From Komagataeibacter intermedius TF2 (GTDB taxonomy: Bacteria; Pseudomonadota; Alphaproteobacteria; Acetobacterales; Acetobacteraceae), in contig NZ_BANF01000027.1 in the NCBI RefSeq assembly GCF_000964425.1, positions 62,001-126,000 of the forward strand: a stretch of DNA of 64,000 nucleotides, written 5' to 3'. Below, piece after piece: positions 54,822-63,809 of this stretch (position 1 is its first letter; each line of letters starts with the position of its first letter). The position numbers were made by a program, and so were the translations under genes. The notes under the pieces are model-generated. The model did not search any database and had not been told where the DNA came from. It saw only the letters and a program-made list of their open reading frames with translations.

Positions 54822-54924
54822 GCTTGACATCCCCAATACATGCAATTGAGCGGTACACATGTCGTAACAAGTTTATTGTCACGAGTGCGAAACAAGCTTG
54901 CTCTTCTTCCACAATTAGCGCAAG

Positions 54925-54967
54925 CATAATGTCCATATACGGAAGTCTTGTTCGCTAATCGGACAAG
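54925..54967. promoter_or_regulatory. divergent ferredoxin/Rieske control region with inverted repeat
   Basis: The 189-bp region between the ferredoxin and Rieske genes contains CATAAT at 54925-54930 as a candidate + strand -10 box. Downstream is an 8-bp inverted repeat, CTTGTTCG (54947-54954) and CGGACAAG (54960-54967), with a 5-bp AT-rich centre and one mismatch. It lies where a repressor of the Rieske operon would bind. The IclR protein encoded in that operon is the obvious candidate. Confidence 0.45.
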
Positions 54968-55010
54968 ATACAGCAAATACATCTGACATCTCGCTGGAGT
55001 ACCTCGCGAT

Positions 55011-56324
55011 ATGATGAGTTCGGAACAGAACGATTTCATAACAAGAATTTCCGCCGGTACACCGGCCGGCACGCTGTTGCGCCGTTACTGGCAACCGGTG
55101 GCGCTGTCGGACGAACTTGAAGGAAAACGGCCTATCCGGCCGGCCAGGCTGCTGGGGCAGGATCTGGTTGTCTTCCGCGATGAAACCGGCAGGCTGGGCG
55201 TTCTTGACCGTGACTGTCCACACCGGGGGGCGGACCTGGCATTCGGTCGGCTGGAAGACGGTGGCCTGCGCTGCCCGTTCCATGGCTGGCTTTTCGATGT
55301 GCAGGGCCAGTGCCTTGAAACCCCGGCCGAACCTGCAGGAAGCAGGCTGTGCAGGAAGATCCACCAGCGTTCGTACCCCGTCGTGGAAAAAAGCGGCATC
55401 ATCTTCGCCTATCTTGGTGAAGGCGAGCCCCCGGCCTTCCCGGCCCTTGACTGTTTTCAGGCCCCCGACAGCCATGTCTTCGCGTTCAAGGGACTGATGG
55501 AATGCAACTGGCTTCAGGCGCTGGAAGTCGGGATCGACCCGGCGCATGCAAGCTTCCTGCATCGCTTTTTTGAAGATGACGAACCCGAATCCGCCTATGG
55601 CAGGCAGTTCCGAGCGACATCTTCGGACAGTGACATGCCGATGACACGCGTGTTGCGGGAATTCGATGCCCCCGCAATCGAGGTCGATAAAACCGATTAC
55701 GGCCTGCAACTGATCGCCACCCGGCCGATGAGCGGTGACAAAACCCATGTCCGCGTCACCAACCTTTTGTTTCCGCAGGCATTTGTCATTCCGCTTTCAA
55801 GCGAAATGACCATCACGCAATGGCATGTACCGATCGATGATACATCATGCTACTGGTACGCCATCTTCACCAGCTTCACGACACCCGTGAACAAGACCCA
55901 TATGCGCAACCAGCGTCTGGAACTGTATACACTGCCGGATTACAGGCCACGTGTCGGACGCCATAACAATTACGGCTTCAATGTCGAGGAACAGCTCCAC
56001 AAGACATATACCGGCATGGGCGAAGACATTAACGTACATGACCAGTGGGCCGTTGAATCCCTCGGACCAATCCAGGACAGGACGCGCGAACACCTGGGGC
56101 AGAGCGACAAGGGCATTATCGCCTACCGGCGCATTCTGGTTGATGCGATCACCAGGGCCATGAACGGCGAAACCCCGCTTATGGTCCTGACAGCCGATGA
56201 AGCAGCTGCGATCCAGGGCCCCGCCACCATGGACGGGGTCGCCCCCAGCAACAGTATCGACACCTACTGGCGTCAGGTCGACGCCAACCGACGCAACGGA
56301 GCTTCCTGGAAAAAACGCGATTAA
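55011..56324 (+). CDS. Rieske non-heme iron oxygenase, alpha subunit (phthalate-dioxygenase-like)
   Basis: 437-residue oxygenase. The Rieske [2Fe-2S] ligands are C69, H71, C88 and H91 (DCPHRG and CPFHGW). The mononuclear iron site shows the bridging D176 and H179/H184 in GIDPAHASFLH. It looks like the single-subunit phthalate 4,5-dioxygenase/vanillate-demethylase group, which hydroxylates or O/N-demethylates. No beta subunit or dedicated reductase is adjacent. The divergent ferredoxin and reductase are the likely partners, possibly shared with the P450. GGAG lies 12-15 bases upstream of the first ATG. Confidence 0.92.
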   Translation: MMSSEQNDFITRISAGTPAGTLLRRYWQPVALSDELEGKRPIRPARLLGQDLVVFRDETGRLGVLDRDCPHRGADLAFGRLEDGGLRCPFHGWLFDVQGQCLETPAEPAGSRLCRKIHQRSYPVVEKSGIIFAYLGEGEPPAFPALDCFQAPDSHVFAFKGLMECNWLQALEVGIDPAHASFLHRFFEDDEPESAYGRQFRATSSDSDMPMTRVLREFDAPAIEVDKTDYGLQLIATRPMSGDKTHVRVTNLLFPQAFVIPLSSEMTITQWHVPIDDTSCYWYAIFTSFTTPVNKTHMRNQRLELYTLPDYRPRVGRHNNYGFNVEEQLHKTYTGMGEDINVHDQWAVESLGPIQDRTREHLGQSDKGIIAYRRILVDAITRAMNGETPLMVLTADEAAAIQGPATMDGVAPSNSIDTYWRQVDANRRNGASWKKRD

Positions 56325-56338
56325 AAAGTAGCGAGACA

Positions 56339-57775
56339 ATGTCCTTCATAGAAAAATACGATCTGTGGTCACTGGAGCAGCAGCAGGCGGCCAGGGAAGT
56401 CCAGAACCGGATCAGGGCTGGGGACCTGTCGGTGGTCAGGTTTTCTTTTCCTGACCAGCACGGGGTCCTGCGCGGCAAGACACTGGTTGCAGGCGGGGTG
56501 GAGGGCGCTTTTAAAAACGGCCTGACAATCGCGTCATCGCTGTTAATGAAAGATACGGCGCACCGCACGGTCATTTCCGTCTTCACGCCCCAGAATGTTC
56601 CGGGGCTGAAGGAAATGCGCGGGTCGGCCGACATGGTCATGGTGCCTGACCCCACGACGTTCCGGGTGCTGCCCTGGGCGCCGCATTCAGGCTGGGTGCT
56701 CTGTGACCTGTATTTCAGGGATGGCCGGCCCGTTCCGATCGCCACGCGCCACCTGTGCCACAATGCCATGAAGTCGCTGGCCGATCAGGGATATGATTTC
56801 ATGTCGGGGCTGGAGGTCGAATTCCACCTTACGCGCATGGTCGATCCCCGGCTTGCGCTGTCGGATGCAGGCCAGCCGGGGGAACCGTCCTCGGTGGAAC
56901 TGACCCATCGCGGGTACAACTACTTAACGGAACTGAATTACGATACGCTGGACCCGATTCTTGAAGTCCTGCGGGAAAATGTTCAGGGCCTTGGGCTCGA
57001 CCTTGCCTCGCTGGAGGTGGAATTCGGGCCCAGCCAGGTGGAAATGGTCTTCAATGTCGGGCGGGGCAGCCAGCCTGCCGATGACATGGTCCTGTTCCGT
57101 GCCGCCGCAAAGCAGGTCTGCCAGCGTCATGGCTATCATGCCAGCTTCATGTGCCGACCCCGCCTGCCCTCGGTCATGTCAAGCGGGTGGCACCTGCATC
57201 AGTCGCTGTGCGATCGCCAGACCCACCGGAATGTTTTCGAACCATCCGGCCCGGCGGACGCCATGTCGGACATAGGGCTGCACTGGATGGGCGGCCTGCT
57301 GAAGAATGCTGCCGCGGCGGCTGTATTCTCCACCCCGACCATAAATGGGTACAAACGCTACCGTCCCTTCTCACTTGCGCCGGACCGGGCGGCATGGGGC
57401 ATTGACAACAGGGGGGTCATGGTACGGGCGCTATGCGCGCCGGGCGACAGGGCGTCGCGCGTGGAAAACCGTGTGGGCGAACCCGCAGCCAACCCCTACC
57501 TGTACCTTGCATCGCAGGTCGTGGCAGGCATGGACGGGCTGGCCAGAAAGATCGACCCTGGTCCCCCGACCGAAACCCCTTATGACAACCAGAGCCCCCT
57601 TCTTCCCCAGACCCTGGCCGAAGCGGTGGACGCGCTGCAGACCAACGAAACATTCCGCGCAGCCTTCGGGGGGCTGTTCATAGATTATATAACGCAGATA
57701 AAACGATCAGAAATCAGGCGGTATGAACTGGAGGTCAGCGAATGGGAACAGCGGGAATATTTCGACCTGTTCTGA
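56339..57775 (+). CDS. glutamine-synthetase-like ligase (probable gamma-glutamyl-amide synthetase)
   Basis: 478-residue member of the glutamine synthetase fold. Metal and substrate residues are visible in SGLEVEFHL, LEVEFGPSQVEM, SGWHLHQSL, TINGYKRYRP and the RVENRVGEPAANPYLY end motif, so the enzyme is probably active. It differs from the housekeeping GlnA type and resembles PuuA/IpuC/aniline-type gamma-glutamylating ligases, which join glutamate to an amine. Its position 14 bases after a Rieske oxygenase recalls aniline catabolism, where gamma-glutamylation precedes ring oxygenation. The amine acceptor is unknown. Confidence 0.87.
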   Translation: MSFIEKYDLWSLEQQQAAREVQNRIRAGDLSVVRFSFPDQHGVLRGKTLVAGGVEGAFKNGLTIASSLLMKDTAHRTVISVFTPQNVPGLKEMRGSADMVMVPDPTTFRVLPWAPHSGWVLCDLYFRDGRPVPIATRHLCHNAMKSLADQGYDFMSGLEVEFHLTRMVDPRLALSDAGQPGEPSSVELTHRGYNYLTELNYDTLDPILEVLRENVQGLGLDLASLEVEFGPSQVEMVFNVGRGSQPADDMVLFRAAAKQVCQRHGYHASFMCRPRLPSVMSSGWHLHQSLCDRQTHRNVFEPSGPADAMSDIGLHWMGGLLKNAAAAAVFSTPTINGYKRYRPFSLAPDRAAWGIDNRGVMVRALCAPGDRASRVENRVGEPAANPYLYLASQVVAGMDGLARKIDPGPPTETPYDNQSPLLPQTLAEAVDALQTNETFRAAFGGLFIDYITQIKRSEIRRYELEVSEWEQREYFDLF

Positions 57776-57884
57776 CCCCTGCCACATTACGGACAGGCCA
57801 CCCCTGTCATGGCCGGGATGTGCCGGTCCGTATGACATGACATATCCATGGCCAACCTGACATAAACATGGGAACCATCAGAAC

Positions 57885-58691
57885 ATGAGCCGGCTTCAGA
57901 ACAGCAGCGCCGATGCACGGAGTACAAACCCGGCTGGCAGGGATTTTTCGGAAGCACTGGCGCGTGGCCTTGCCGTTCTCGGGACTTTCTCATCCGACAG
58001 CCGGGCCATGACGCTAAGTGAAATCGCACGGAAGCTGGACCTTCCCCGCGCGACCGTGCGCCGCGCGCTTCTGACCCTTGTACATCTGGGCTATCTTGCC
58101 GAAGAAGGACGGCTGTTCAGGATCCAGCCCAAGATTCTGGAACTGGCCAGCAGTTATCTTGATACCAACCCCATATCGTCCATTCTCCAGCCATTGTGCG
58201 AACGACTGGCCACCGAACTGGACGCCAACTGTTCCGTCGCGGTCATGGACCAGACCGAAGCCCTGATGATCGCCTATGCTTCCCCCGGGAAATCTCCGAC
58301 GTACCAGATCCGGGAAAACATCGGCATGCGGCTGCCCGCATATTGCAGCGCTGTCGGGCGTATCCTGATTTCCGCCCTCCCGCCCGAGGAACGTGACGCA
58401 TTCCTCCAGAACCTGTCACCCGTACCTCTGACGCCATTTACGGTGACGGACAAACAGCGGTTAAGTGACATCTTCGCCCATACTGCCGAGACAGGTTTCT
58501 GTATTGTCGAACAGGAAGTCGAGATCGGGTACTGTTCGATTGCCGTTCCACTGATCCGGCGTGATGGGGTGCAGGTCGCCGCCCTGAACATGGGGACCCG
58601 CGTCGAGAAGATCAGTTCCCCCGAGAAAAAAGAGAGCATTATTCCGGTTCTGCATCAGGCATGTTCGGAAATAAGGAACCAGTTACTATGA
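57885..58691 (+). CDS. IclR-family transcriptional regulator (2)
   Basis: 268-residue regulator. The winged helix covers about residues 22-82 (ALARGLAVLGTFSSDSRAMTL, then RATVRRALLTL). An effector domain follows with MRLPAYCSAVGRILISAL and GFCIVEQEVEIGYCSIAVPL. It is of the PcaR/PobR branch and similar in layout to the IclR at 32.5 kb. It sits 109 bases after the GS-like gene and overlaps the following hydrolase gene by 4 bases (ATGA). It is the likely regulator of the Rieske operon and perhaps of the divergent ferredoxin unit. Confidence 0.9.
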   Translation: MSRLQNSSADARSTNPAGRDFSEALARGLAVLGTFSSDSRAMTLSEIARKLDLPRATVRRALLTLVHLGYLAEEGRLFRIQPKILELASSYLDTNPISSILQPLCERLATELDANCSVAVMDQTEALMIAYASPGKSPTYQIRENIGMRLPAYCSAVGRILISALPPEERDAFLQNLSPVPLTPFTVTDKQRLSDIFAHTAETGFCIVEQEVEIGYCSIAVPLIRRDGVQVAALNMGTRVEKISSPEKKESIIPVLHQACSEIRNQLL

Positions 58692-59953
58692 TACCAAAGT
58701 CTTGCTTGCTTTTATCCGTTGCTGCTGGCCTGACACTGGGCAGCGCGCATGCAGAAGGTGTTCTGGCCCCGCTCCCGCCCTTTTATGAATGGTCGGAACC
58801 TGTATCGGCTGCTCCGGGCACGATGCTCCGCACGGAAAAACTGACCGAGTCCTGGCTGCCCCCTGCGACAGGGAAAGCGCTGCGCATGCTGTACAGTTCC
58901 ACGAATGGCCTGAACAATACAGAAAAGACCGCCGTATCGGGCTACATACTGTTTCCAAAATCCGCTCCCCCAAAAGGCGGCTGGCCGCTGGTTTCATGGG
59001 AACATGGCACCGTGGGCTTTGCCGATCAGTGCGCCCCGTCCCGGCGCGGGCCCAGTCCGCGCGATCAGGCCTATCTGGACGCATGGCTGAAAAAGGGATT
59101 TGCCGTTGTCGCAACGGATTACCAGGGACTGGGGACAGAAGGTCTGCATCCTTACCTGCTCTACCGGCCCGAAGCCTATAGCGCCCTTGATGCCGCGCGT
59201 GCGGTTATTGGCGACAGATCACTGAATATCCAGAACCGGATCGTCCTGATCGGACAGTCACAGGGTGCGGGTGCCGCACTGGCTGCCGCATGGGAATATC
59301 CGCATTACGCACCGCAACTGCATATTGTCGGTGGGGTGCTGACCGGACTGGTGACCGCCATTGGCGATAAGGAACGTAAAGGACAGACAAGCGTCGACAG
59401 GCATTATACGACCATCATGAAAATGGACCCTGCCTTTGCAATGCTGCGGCTGGCGGGCAGTGACCAGGCCATCGCGCCCCGGACCGACCTGCCTGCCTAT
59501 CTGTCGGAAAAGGGAAAGGCGCTTTACAAGACGGCAAACGAGGGCTGTCTTCATGATCTGTTCAATCAGGCAAAGGCGCTTGATATCCATGAGGGCGGTG
59601 AACTGGTCAAGTCGGATCTTCCGCCATCCGATGCCAAATTCAACACCTATTTCGATCTGCCGGATGGCCATGTGACCATACCGCTTTTTGTCGGCACGGG
59701 CCTTTCCGATAACATGGCAGGCACCAACGGACAGTATGAAGCAGTCAAGACGCTGTGCCAGGCTGGCACATCCGTTGCCTGGTACAAATATCCCGGACTG
59801 ACCCATAGTGGTACCGTCAATTACGCACTGCAGGATTCATGGCCCTTTGTTCAGGACGTCATGGATGGCAGGACAGTGCCCTCCTCCTGTCATGACCTTG
59901 CGGAACCTGGTCCCATACAGCCCCCGCGAACGGACGTGAAATTCAATAACTAA
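58688..59953 (+). CDS. exported secretory-lipase-family alpha/beta hydrolase
   Basis: 421-residue hydrolase with a clean signal sequence (SCLLLSVAAGLTLGSAHA, cleavage before EG). The nucleophile is Ser191 in IGQSQGAGAA. SWEHGTVGFADQCAPS and VVATDYQGLGTEGLHPYL match the secretory lipase (LIP) family. The catalytic His lies in PGLTHSGTV. The ATG at 58688 overlaps the iclR stop. It probably acts in the periplasm or outside on an ester, in parallel with the Tat-type carboxylesterase of the other operon. Confidence 0.88.
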   Translation: MIPKSCLLLSVAAGLTLGSAHAEGVLAPLPPFYEWSEPVSAAPGTMLRTEKLTESWLPPATGKALRMLYSSTNGLNNTEKTAVSGYILFPKSAPPKGGWPLVSWEHGTVGFADQCAPSRRGPSPRDQAYLDAWLKKGFAVVATDYQGLGTEGLHPYLLYRPEAYSALDAARAVIGDRSLNIQNRIVLIGQSQGAGAALAAAWEYPHYAPQLHIVGGVLTGLVTAIGDKERKGQTSVDRHYTTIMKMDPAFAMLRLAGSDQAIAPRTDLPAYLSEKGKALYKTANEGCLHDLFNQAKALDIHEGGELVKSDLPPSDAKFNTYFDLPDGHVTIPLFVGTGLSDNMAGTNGQYEAVKTLCQAGTSVAWYKYPGLTHSGTVNYALQDSWPFVQDVMDGRTVPSSCHDLAEPGPIQPPRTDVKFNN

Positions 59954-59992
59954 GCTTCCGGTATCAACCGGGATAATCGCAGTTTTCTGTTT

Positions 59993-61462
59993 ATGGATGA
60001 CACCATGGATCTGGATGTAGACTATCTTCTGGCCAACCCGACGGATCCTGAACTGGTGGCCAACCAGCGCCTGTGCCTGAACGGCAGGCATATCGCGCGT
60101 ATTGTCCCCTCTCCTGATCCGGGTGGGACATCGCCCCGGGTGGCCATGCCGCCCTTTGCCAACGCGCATGACCATGGACGCGGTTTTCCCACCCTGTCTG
60201 TTGGCATAGCCGATGGTCCGCTGGAAATATGGATGGCGCGCCTTGGGCTGGAGCCGCGCGCCCTTTCCTATCTCAGCACGGCCTGCGCCTTTACCCGCAT
60301 GGCGGAAGCCGGAATCGGTGCTGTGGTACACTGCCATAACACGCAGGATGGCCGCAGATTGCTGGAAGAAGCGCAAGGCGTGGCGCAGGCAGCCCGGCAG
60401 GTCGGGATCCGTGTTGCGTTCGCCCTGCCCTTTGCGGGGGAAAACCCGTTTGTCTATGGCGAAACGGCAGATCTGGCGCGCTTTGTCGATAATCCGCAGG
60501 CTCACCCGCAGCTATGGGCAGATCGCCATAAACGCACACTGGAAGACGGGCTGCATATCTTTGAAGAACTGAAGGCGCTGGAAACGGATACTTTCACCAT
60601 ACAGTTTGGCCCCGTTGGCCCGCAATGGACCAACCGGGAAACGCTTGAAAGGATTGCCGAGATTTCGGCGGTCGAAAACCGCCGTGTCCACATGCATTTC
60701 CTTGAAACAAAACTGCAGCGGGACTGGGCCGATCATCACTTCCCGCAGGGTATCGTAACCTATTTTGATGAAATTGGCCTGCTCAGTCCCCGCCTTACCC
60801 TTGCACATTGTGTCTGGCTTCAGCCGTGGGAACTGGAACTGCTGACACAACGCGGCGTCACGATCGCATGCAACCTGTCATCCAACATGCGTCTGTGCTC
60901 CGGCTTCCCGCCCCTGCCCCGGATCGTCCGTTCAGGCATTACGTTTGGTATCGGCCTGGATGGAATGGCGCTGGAAGACGATGACGATATCCTGCGTGAA
61001 GCACGCCTTGTGAGGGGCATAACGCAGGCCCTGGCCCCCGGCATTGACGGCCCGGGCGACATGAACCTGATGCTGCCCGCCTGCCTGAAGGCATTGATGC
61101 AGGATGGACGGTACCTTGTGACCGGATCGCGCGATGGAGGCCGTCTGGCCACAGGGGAGGTTGCGGATGTCGTTGTGCTGGATACCGGACGCATTCATGC
61201 GGCAGGTCCCGCCATGCCCCTGACCCCTGACATACTGATGTCGCGCCTGACACATCAGGACGTGGACAGCCTGATCATAAACGGGAAAACCATTGTCGAA
61301 AACGGTCGGTGCCGCACGGTCTCAAGATCCGACATTGAAGCAGAACTGCGCAGTACCGCCCGGTTCATCGATGCAAGGACCAATATGGACAGACAGGCGC
61401 ATGACCTGCAGATGCACGACGGCATAAGACGCTTCTATCGGTCCGGTGCGCATACGGCCTGA
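59993..61462 (+). CDS. COG0402-type amidohydrolase (deaminase/chlorohydrolase family)
   Basis: 489-residue metal-dependent hydrolase. Metal and substrate residues are seen in PPFANAHDHG (H59, H61), HMHFLET (the HxxE motif), LAHCVWL and GIGLDGMALED (Asp). These define the cytosine/guanine-deaminase and TrzA/AtzA-like subgroup acting on amino- or halo-substituted N-heterocycles or imines. It has no signal peptide and no evident strong ribosome site. It lies 39 bases after the lipase gene. It may release ammonia from a heterocyclic or amidine intermediate. A creatinine- or pterin-type substrate would fit but is not shown. Confidence 0.88.
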   Translation: MDDTMDLDVDYLLANPTDPELVANQRLCLNGRHIARIVPSPDPGGTSPRVAMPPFANAHDHGRGFPTLSVGIADGPLEIWMARLGLEPRALSYLSTACAFTRMAEAGIGAVVHCHNTQDGRRLLEEAQGVAQAARQVGIRVAFALPFAGENPFVYGETADLARFVDNPQAHPQLWADRHKRTLEDGLHIFEELKALETDTFTIQFGPVGPQWTNRETLERIAEISAVENRRVHMHFLETKLQRDWADHHFPQGIVTYFDEIGLLSPRLTLAHCVWLQPWELELLTQRGVTIACNLSSNMRLCSGFPPLPRIVRSGITFGIGLDGMALEDDDDILREARLVRGITQALAPGIDGPGDMNLMLPACLKALMQDGRYLVTGSRDGGRLATGEVADVVVLDTGRIHAAGPAMPLTPDILMSRLTHQDVDSLIINGKTIVENGRCRTVSRSDIEAELRSTARFIDARTNMDRQAHDLQMHDGIRRFYRSGAHTA

Positions 61463-61519
61463 CTACGGTCCAATACAGATGACATACATGCAACAGACAA
61501 CATACCATGGAGAAGTGGC

Positions 61520-62293
61520 ATGACGGCCGTCGAACGTCTTTATATTCTTCTGTGTGGATATGAAGTCATACCCAAATCCGTCTCCACCCTGGGCCATGGG
61601 CAGAATTTCATGATCTGTGCCCCGATCTGTGTCTACCTGCTGAAAACGTTGACAGGGTGGACAATGCTCGATACTGGTCTGGACCCTTTTTATATTTCAA
61701 CCGAGAAAAACAAAGCCAGATATTTTTCCGATTATGGCGTAACACCGCCCATTATCCGCGAAGGGCATGATCTTGAAGGACTGCTTGCGGAAATCGGCAT
61801 CGGGCTGGACGACATTTCCGACGTCATTATTTCCCATCTGCACTATGATCATTCCGGATACATAAAAAAGCTTCCCAATGCCGTCATTCATATACAGGAA
61901 GCAGAATACTCTTACGCCATGGAGAGCAAGGAATACGGCTATTTTACCGAAGACTTCGCCAGTGATGATATTGCATGGACCTTCCATAACGGTGACTGGA
62001 ACCTGTGCCCCGGGCTGGACCTGATTGCAACATGCGGTCATACGCCGGGGCACCAGTCGGCAATTGTTACCCTGCCCAGTTCGGGTAAAAAGATACTGAC
62101 ATTCGATGCCGGTGATTTACGCGAGAACTTTGCGCATGAAGTGCTGCCCGGGGTCACCTATGATGCCGAAGCGGCCCTTGAGTCCATCCAGCGGATCAAT
62201 GCCCTTTCCCAGCGTTTCAATGCGGAACTCATCCTGTTCCATGACCCGCAGGAAATACAGGAACTGCCGCTATCCCCCAATTTCTATGCCTGA
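61520..62293 (+). CDS. metallo-beta-lactamase-fold hydrolase, AHL-lactonase type
   Basis: 257-residue protein with the dinuclear zinc motif SHLHYDHSG (H106, H108, D110, H111), a further His in CGHTPGHQ, Asp in TFDAGD and His in LFHDP. The pattern and length match N-acyl-homoserine-lactonase-like enzymes (AttM/AiiA type). Within a catabolic operon it may instead open a lactone intermediate formed from the substrate. GGAGA lies 7 bases before the ATG. It is the last gene of the Rieske operon. Confidence 0.87.
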   Translation: MTAVERLYILLCGYEVIPKSVSTLGHGQNFMICAPICVYLLKTLTGWTMLDTGLDPFYISTEKNKARYFSDYGVTPPIIREGHDLEGLLAEIGIGLDDISDVIISHLHYDHSGYIKKLPNAVIHIQEAEYSYAMESKEYGYFTEDFASDDIAWTFHNGDWNLCPGLDLIATCGHTPGHQSAIVTLPSSGKKILTFDAGDLRENFAHEVLPGVTYDAEAALESIQRINALSQRFNAELILFHDPQEIQELPLSPNFYA

Positions 62294-62304
62294 ATGACCG
62301 GAAT

Positions 62305-62332
62305 GCGGGCCGTAACGGACAAAGCGGCCCGC
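62305..62332. terminator. terminator-like hairpin between convergent operons
   Basis: GCGGGCCG (62305-62312) and CGGCCCGC (62325-62332) form a perfect 8-bp stem with a 12-base loop between the lactonase-like gene and the convergent glnT gene. Confidence 0.45.
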
Positions 62333-62405
62333 CCCATTTGCACCATGAAAACAGGCGGGAACCTGCCGGTCACCCGCCCTGCGCGCGTACACGTTTCATG
62401 TTTCT

Positions 62406-63734
62406 TCAGCAATCAAGTGTCGCCTGCCGCTCCCATGTGGACAGATGCCCACAATAGGCGTTCCACTCCCCCATTTTCAGGTTGATATAGGGGGTGACCA
62501 GCCCATCGCCCAGCAGTCGCCGCATCGCCGTGGACGTATCCAGCGCACGGACGGCATCCAGCAGGTTCAGGGGCAGTTTCTTGGCATCCGGGACGGTATG
62601 GCCGTGCGTGTACATGTTGATGTCCAGCGGCTTGCCCGGGTCAAGCCTGCGTTCCAGCCCATCCAGCCCGGCCGCCAGCAGGGAAGCCTGCAGCAGGTAA
62701 GGATTGGCCGCGCCATCGGGCAGTCGCATTTCAAAACGCCCCTTGCCCGGCACACGGATCATGTGGGTCCGGTTGTCCCCGGCATACGTAACGGAATTGG
62801 GGGACCACGTAGCGCCTGAAACCGTCCGCGGCGCATTGATGCGCTTGTAGGAATTCACCACGGGATTAAGGAAGGCGCACAGCGCATCCGCATTTTCGAT
62901 CAGGCCACCGACAAAATGATACCCCTGCGCGGACAGTCCCAGCGGATCGCCGTCCGCATGACAGACATTCCTGCCGTTGTTCCACAGCGAGATATGCGCA
63001 TGACAGCCGCTGCCCGTCAGGTTGACGAAGGGTTTGGGCATGAATGTCGCCCGCAATCCATGCTTCTCGGCAATGGAGCGCGTCATGAATTTGAAAAATA
63101 CATGACGGTCCGCAGTGACCATGGCCTCATCGAATATCCAGTTCATCTCGAACTGGCCATTCGCGTCCTCATGGTCATTCTGGTAGGGTTGCCAGCCCAG
63201 ATCCAGCATCGCATCGCATATTTCGGTAACGACATCGTACTGCCGCATCAAGGCCGATGCATCATAACATGATTTGGCAGCATTATCGTGCGGGTCACCA
63301 ATGGCCTGCCCATCCGGTGTCAGCAGAAAGAATTCGCACTCTACCCCGGTCTTGACCGTCAGTCCGGCCTGCGCCGCCCGGACAATCATCCGGCGTAATG
63401 TATTGCGTGGCCCCTGTTCGATCCACTGCCCATGCATTTTCAGGTCGGATGCCAGCCAGCCAACTTCAGGCTTCCATGGCAGCTGGATCAGTGTCGTGGG
63501 GTCGGGTACGGCAACCAGGTCAGGATCAGCAGGAGAAAGCTGGAACGCAGCCGCAAACCCCGCAAATCCGGCCCCGTTCTTCTGCATTTCCTTTATGGCG
63601 ACAGCCGGTACCAGTTTCGCCCGCTGTGCGCCAGACAGATCGGTATAGGAAATGAGAAAGTATTTTATTCCCCGTTCTTCAGCTACGGCTGCAAGATCGA
63701 CAGGCGACCGCTGCGGGATAATATCTTGAACCAT
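62406..63734 (-). CDS. glnT: type III glutamine synthetase / gamma-glutamylmethylamide synthetase-like (GlnT)
   Basis: 442-residue GS-fold enzyme of the GlnT group. Characteristic segments are KYFLISYTDLSGAQRAKLVP, KTGVECEFFLLTP, QNDHEDANGQFEMNW, TGSGCHAHISLW, NPVVNSYKRINAPRT and MRLPDGAANPYLLQAS. In methylotrophs close relatives (GmaS) make gamma-glutamylmethylamide from methylamine; in rhizobia glnT is linked to glxBCD. The start at 63734 (MVQDIIPQRS) follows the neighbouring upstream gene by 75 bases. Glutamine versus methylamide synthesis cannot be told by eye. Confidence 0.88.
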   Translation of the reverse strand: MVQDIIPQRSPVDLAAVAEERGIKYFLISYTDLSGAQRAKLVPAVAIKEMQKNGAGFAGFAAAFQLSPADPDLVAVPDPTTLIQLPWKPEVGWLASDLKMHGQWIEQGPRNTLRRMIVRAAQAGLTVKTGVECEFFLLTPDGQAIGDPHDNAAKSCYDASALMRQYDVVTEICDAMLDLGWQPYQNDHEDANGQFEMNWIFDEAMVTADRHVFFKFMTRSIAEKHGLRATFMPKPFVNLTGSGCHAHISLWNNGRNVCHADGDPLGLSAQGYHFVGGLIENADALCAFLNPVVNSYKRINAPRTVSGATWSPNSVTYAGDNRTHMIRVPGKGRFEMRLPDGAANPYLLQASLLAAGLDGLERRLDPGKPLDINMYTHGHTVPDAKKLPLNLLDAVRALDTSTAMRRLLGDGLVTPYINLKMGEWNAYCGHLSTWERQATLDC

Positions 63735-63809
63735 AAGCAGGATATCCGTGTTCAGTGTCGTCGAAAAATCTGAAAAGGAGCACCCGCGCGAAGGTACTCC
63801 GCCATGTCT

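Noticed and set aside
55011-56324. Assigning the Rieske enzyme as a caffeine N-demethylase (NdmA/B type)
   Set aside because: The sequence resembles the phthalate-dioxygenase group; no NdmD-type reductase with an extra Rieske domain is present, so that specific substrate is not supported.
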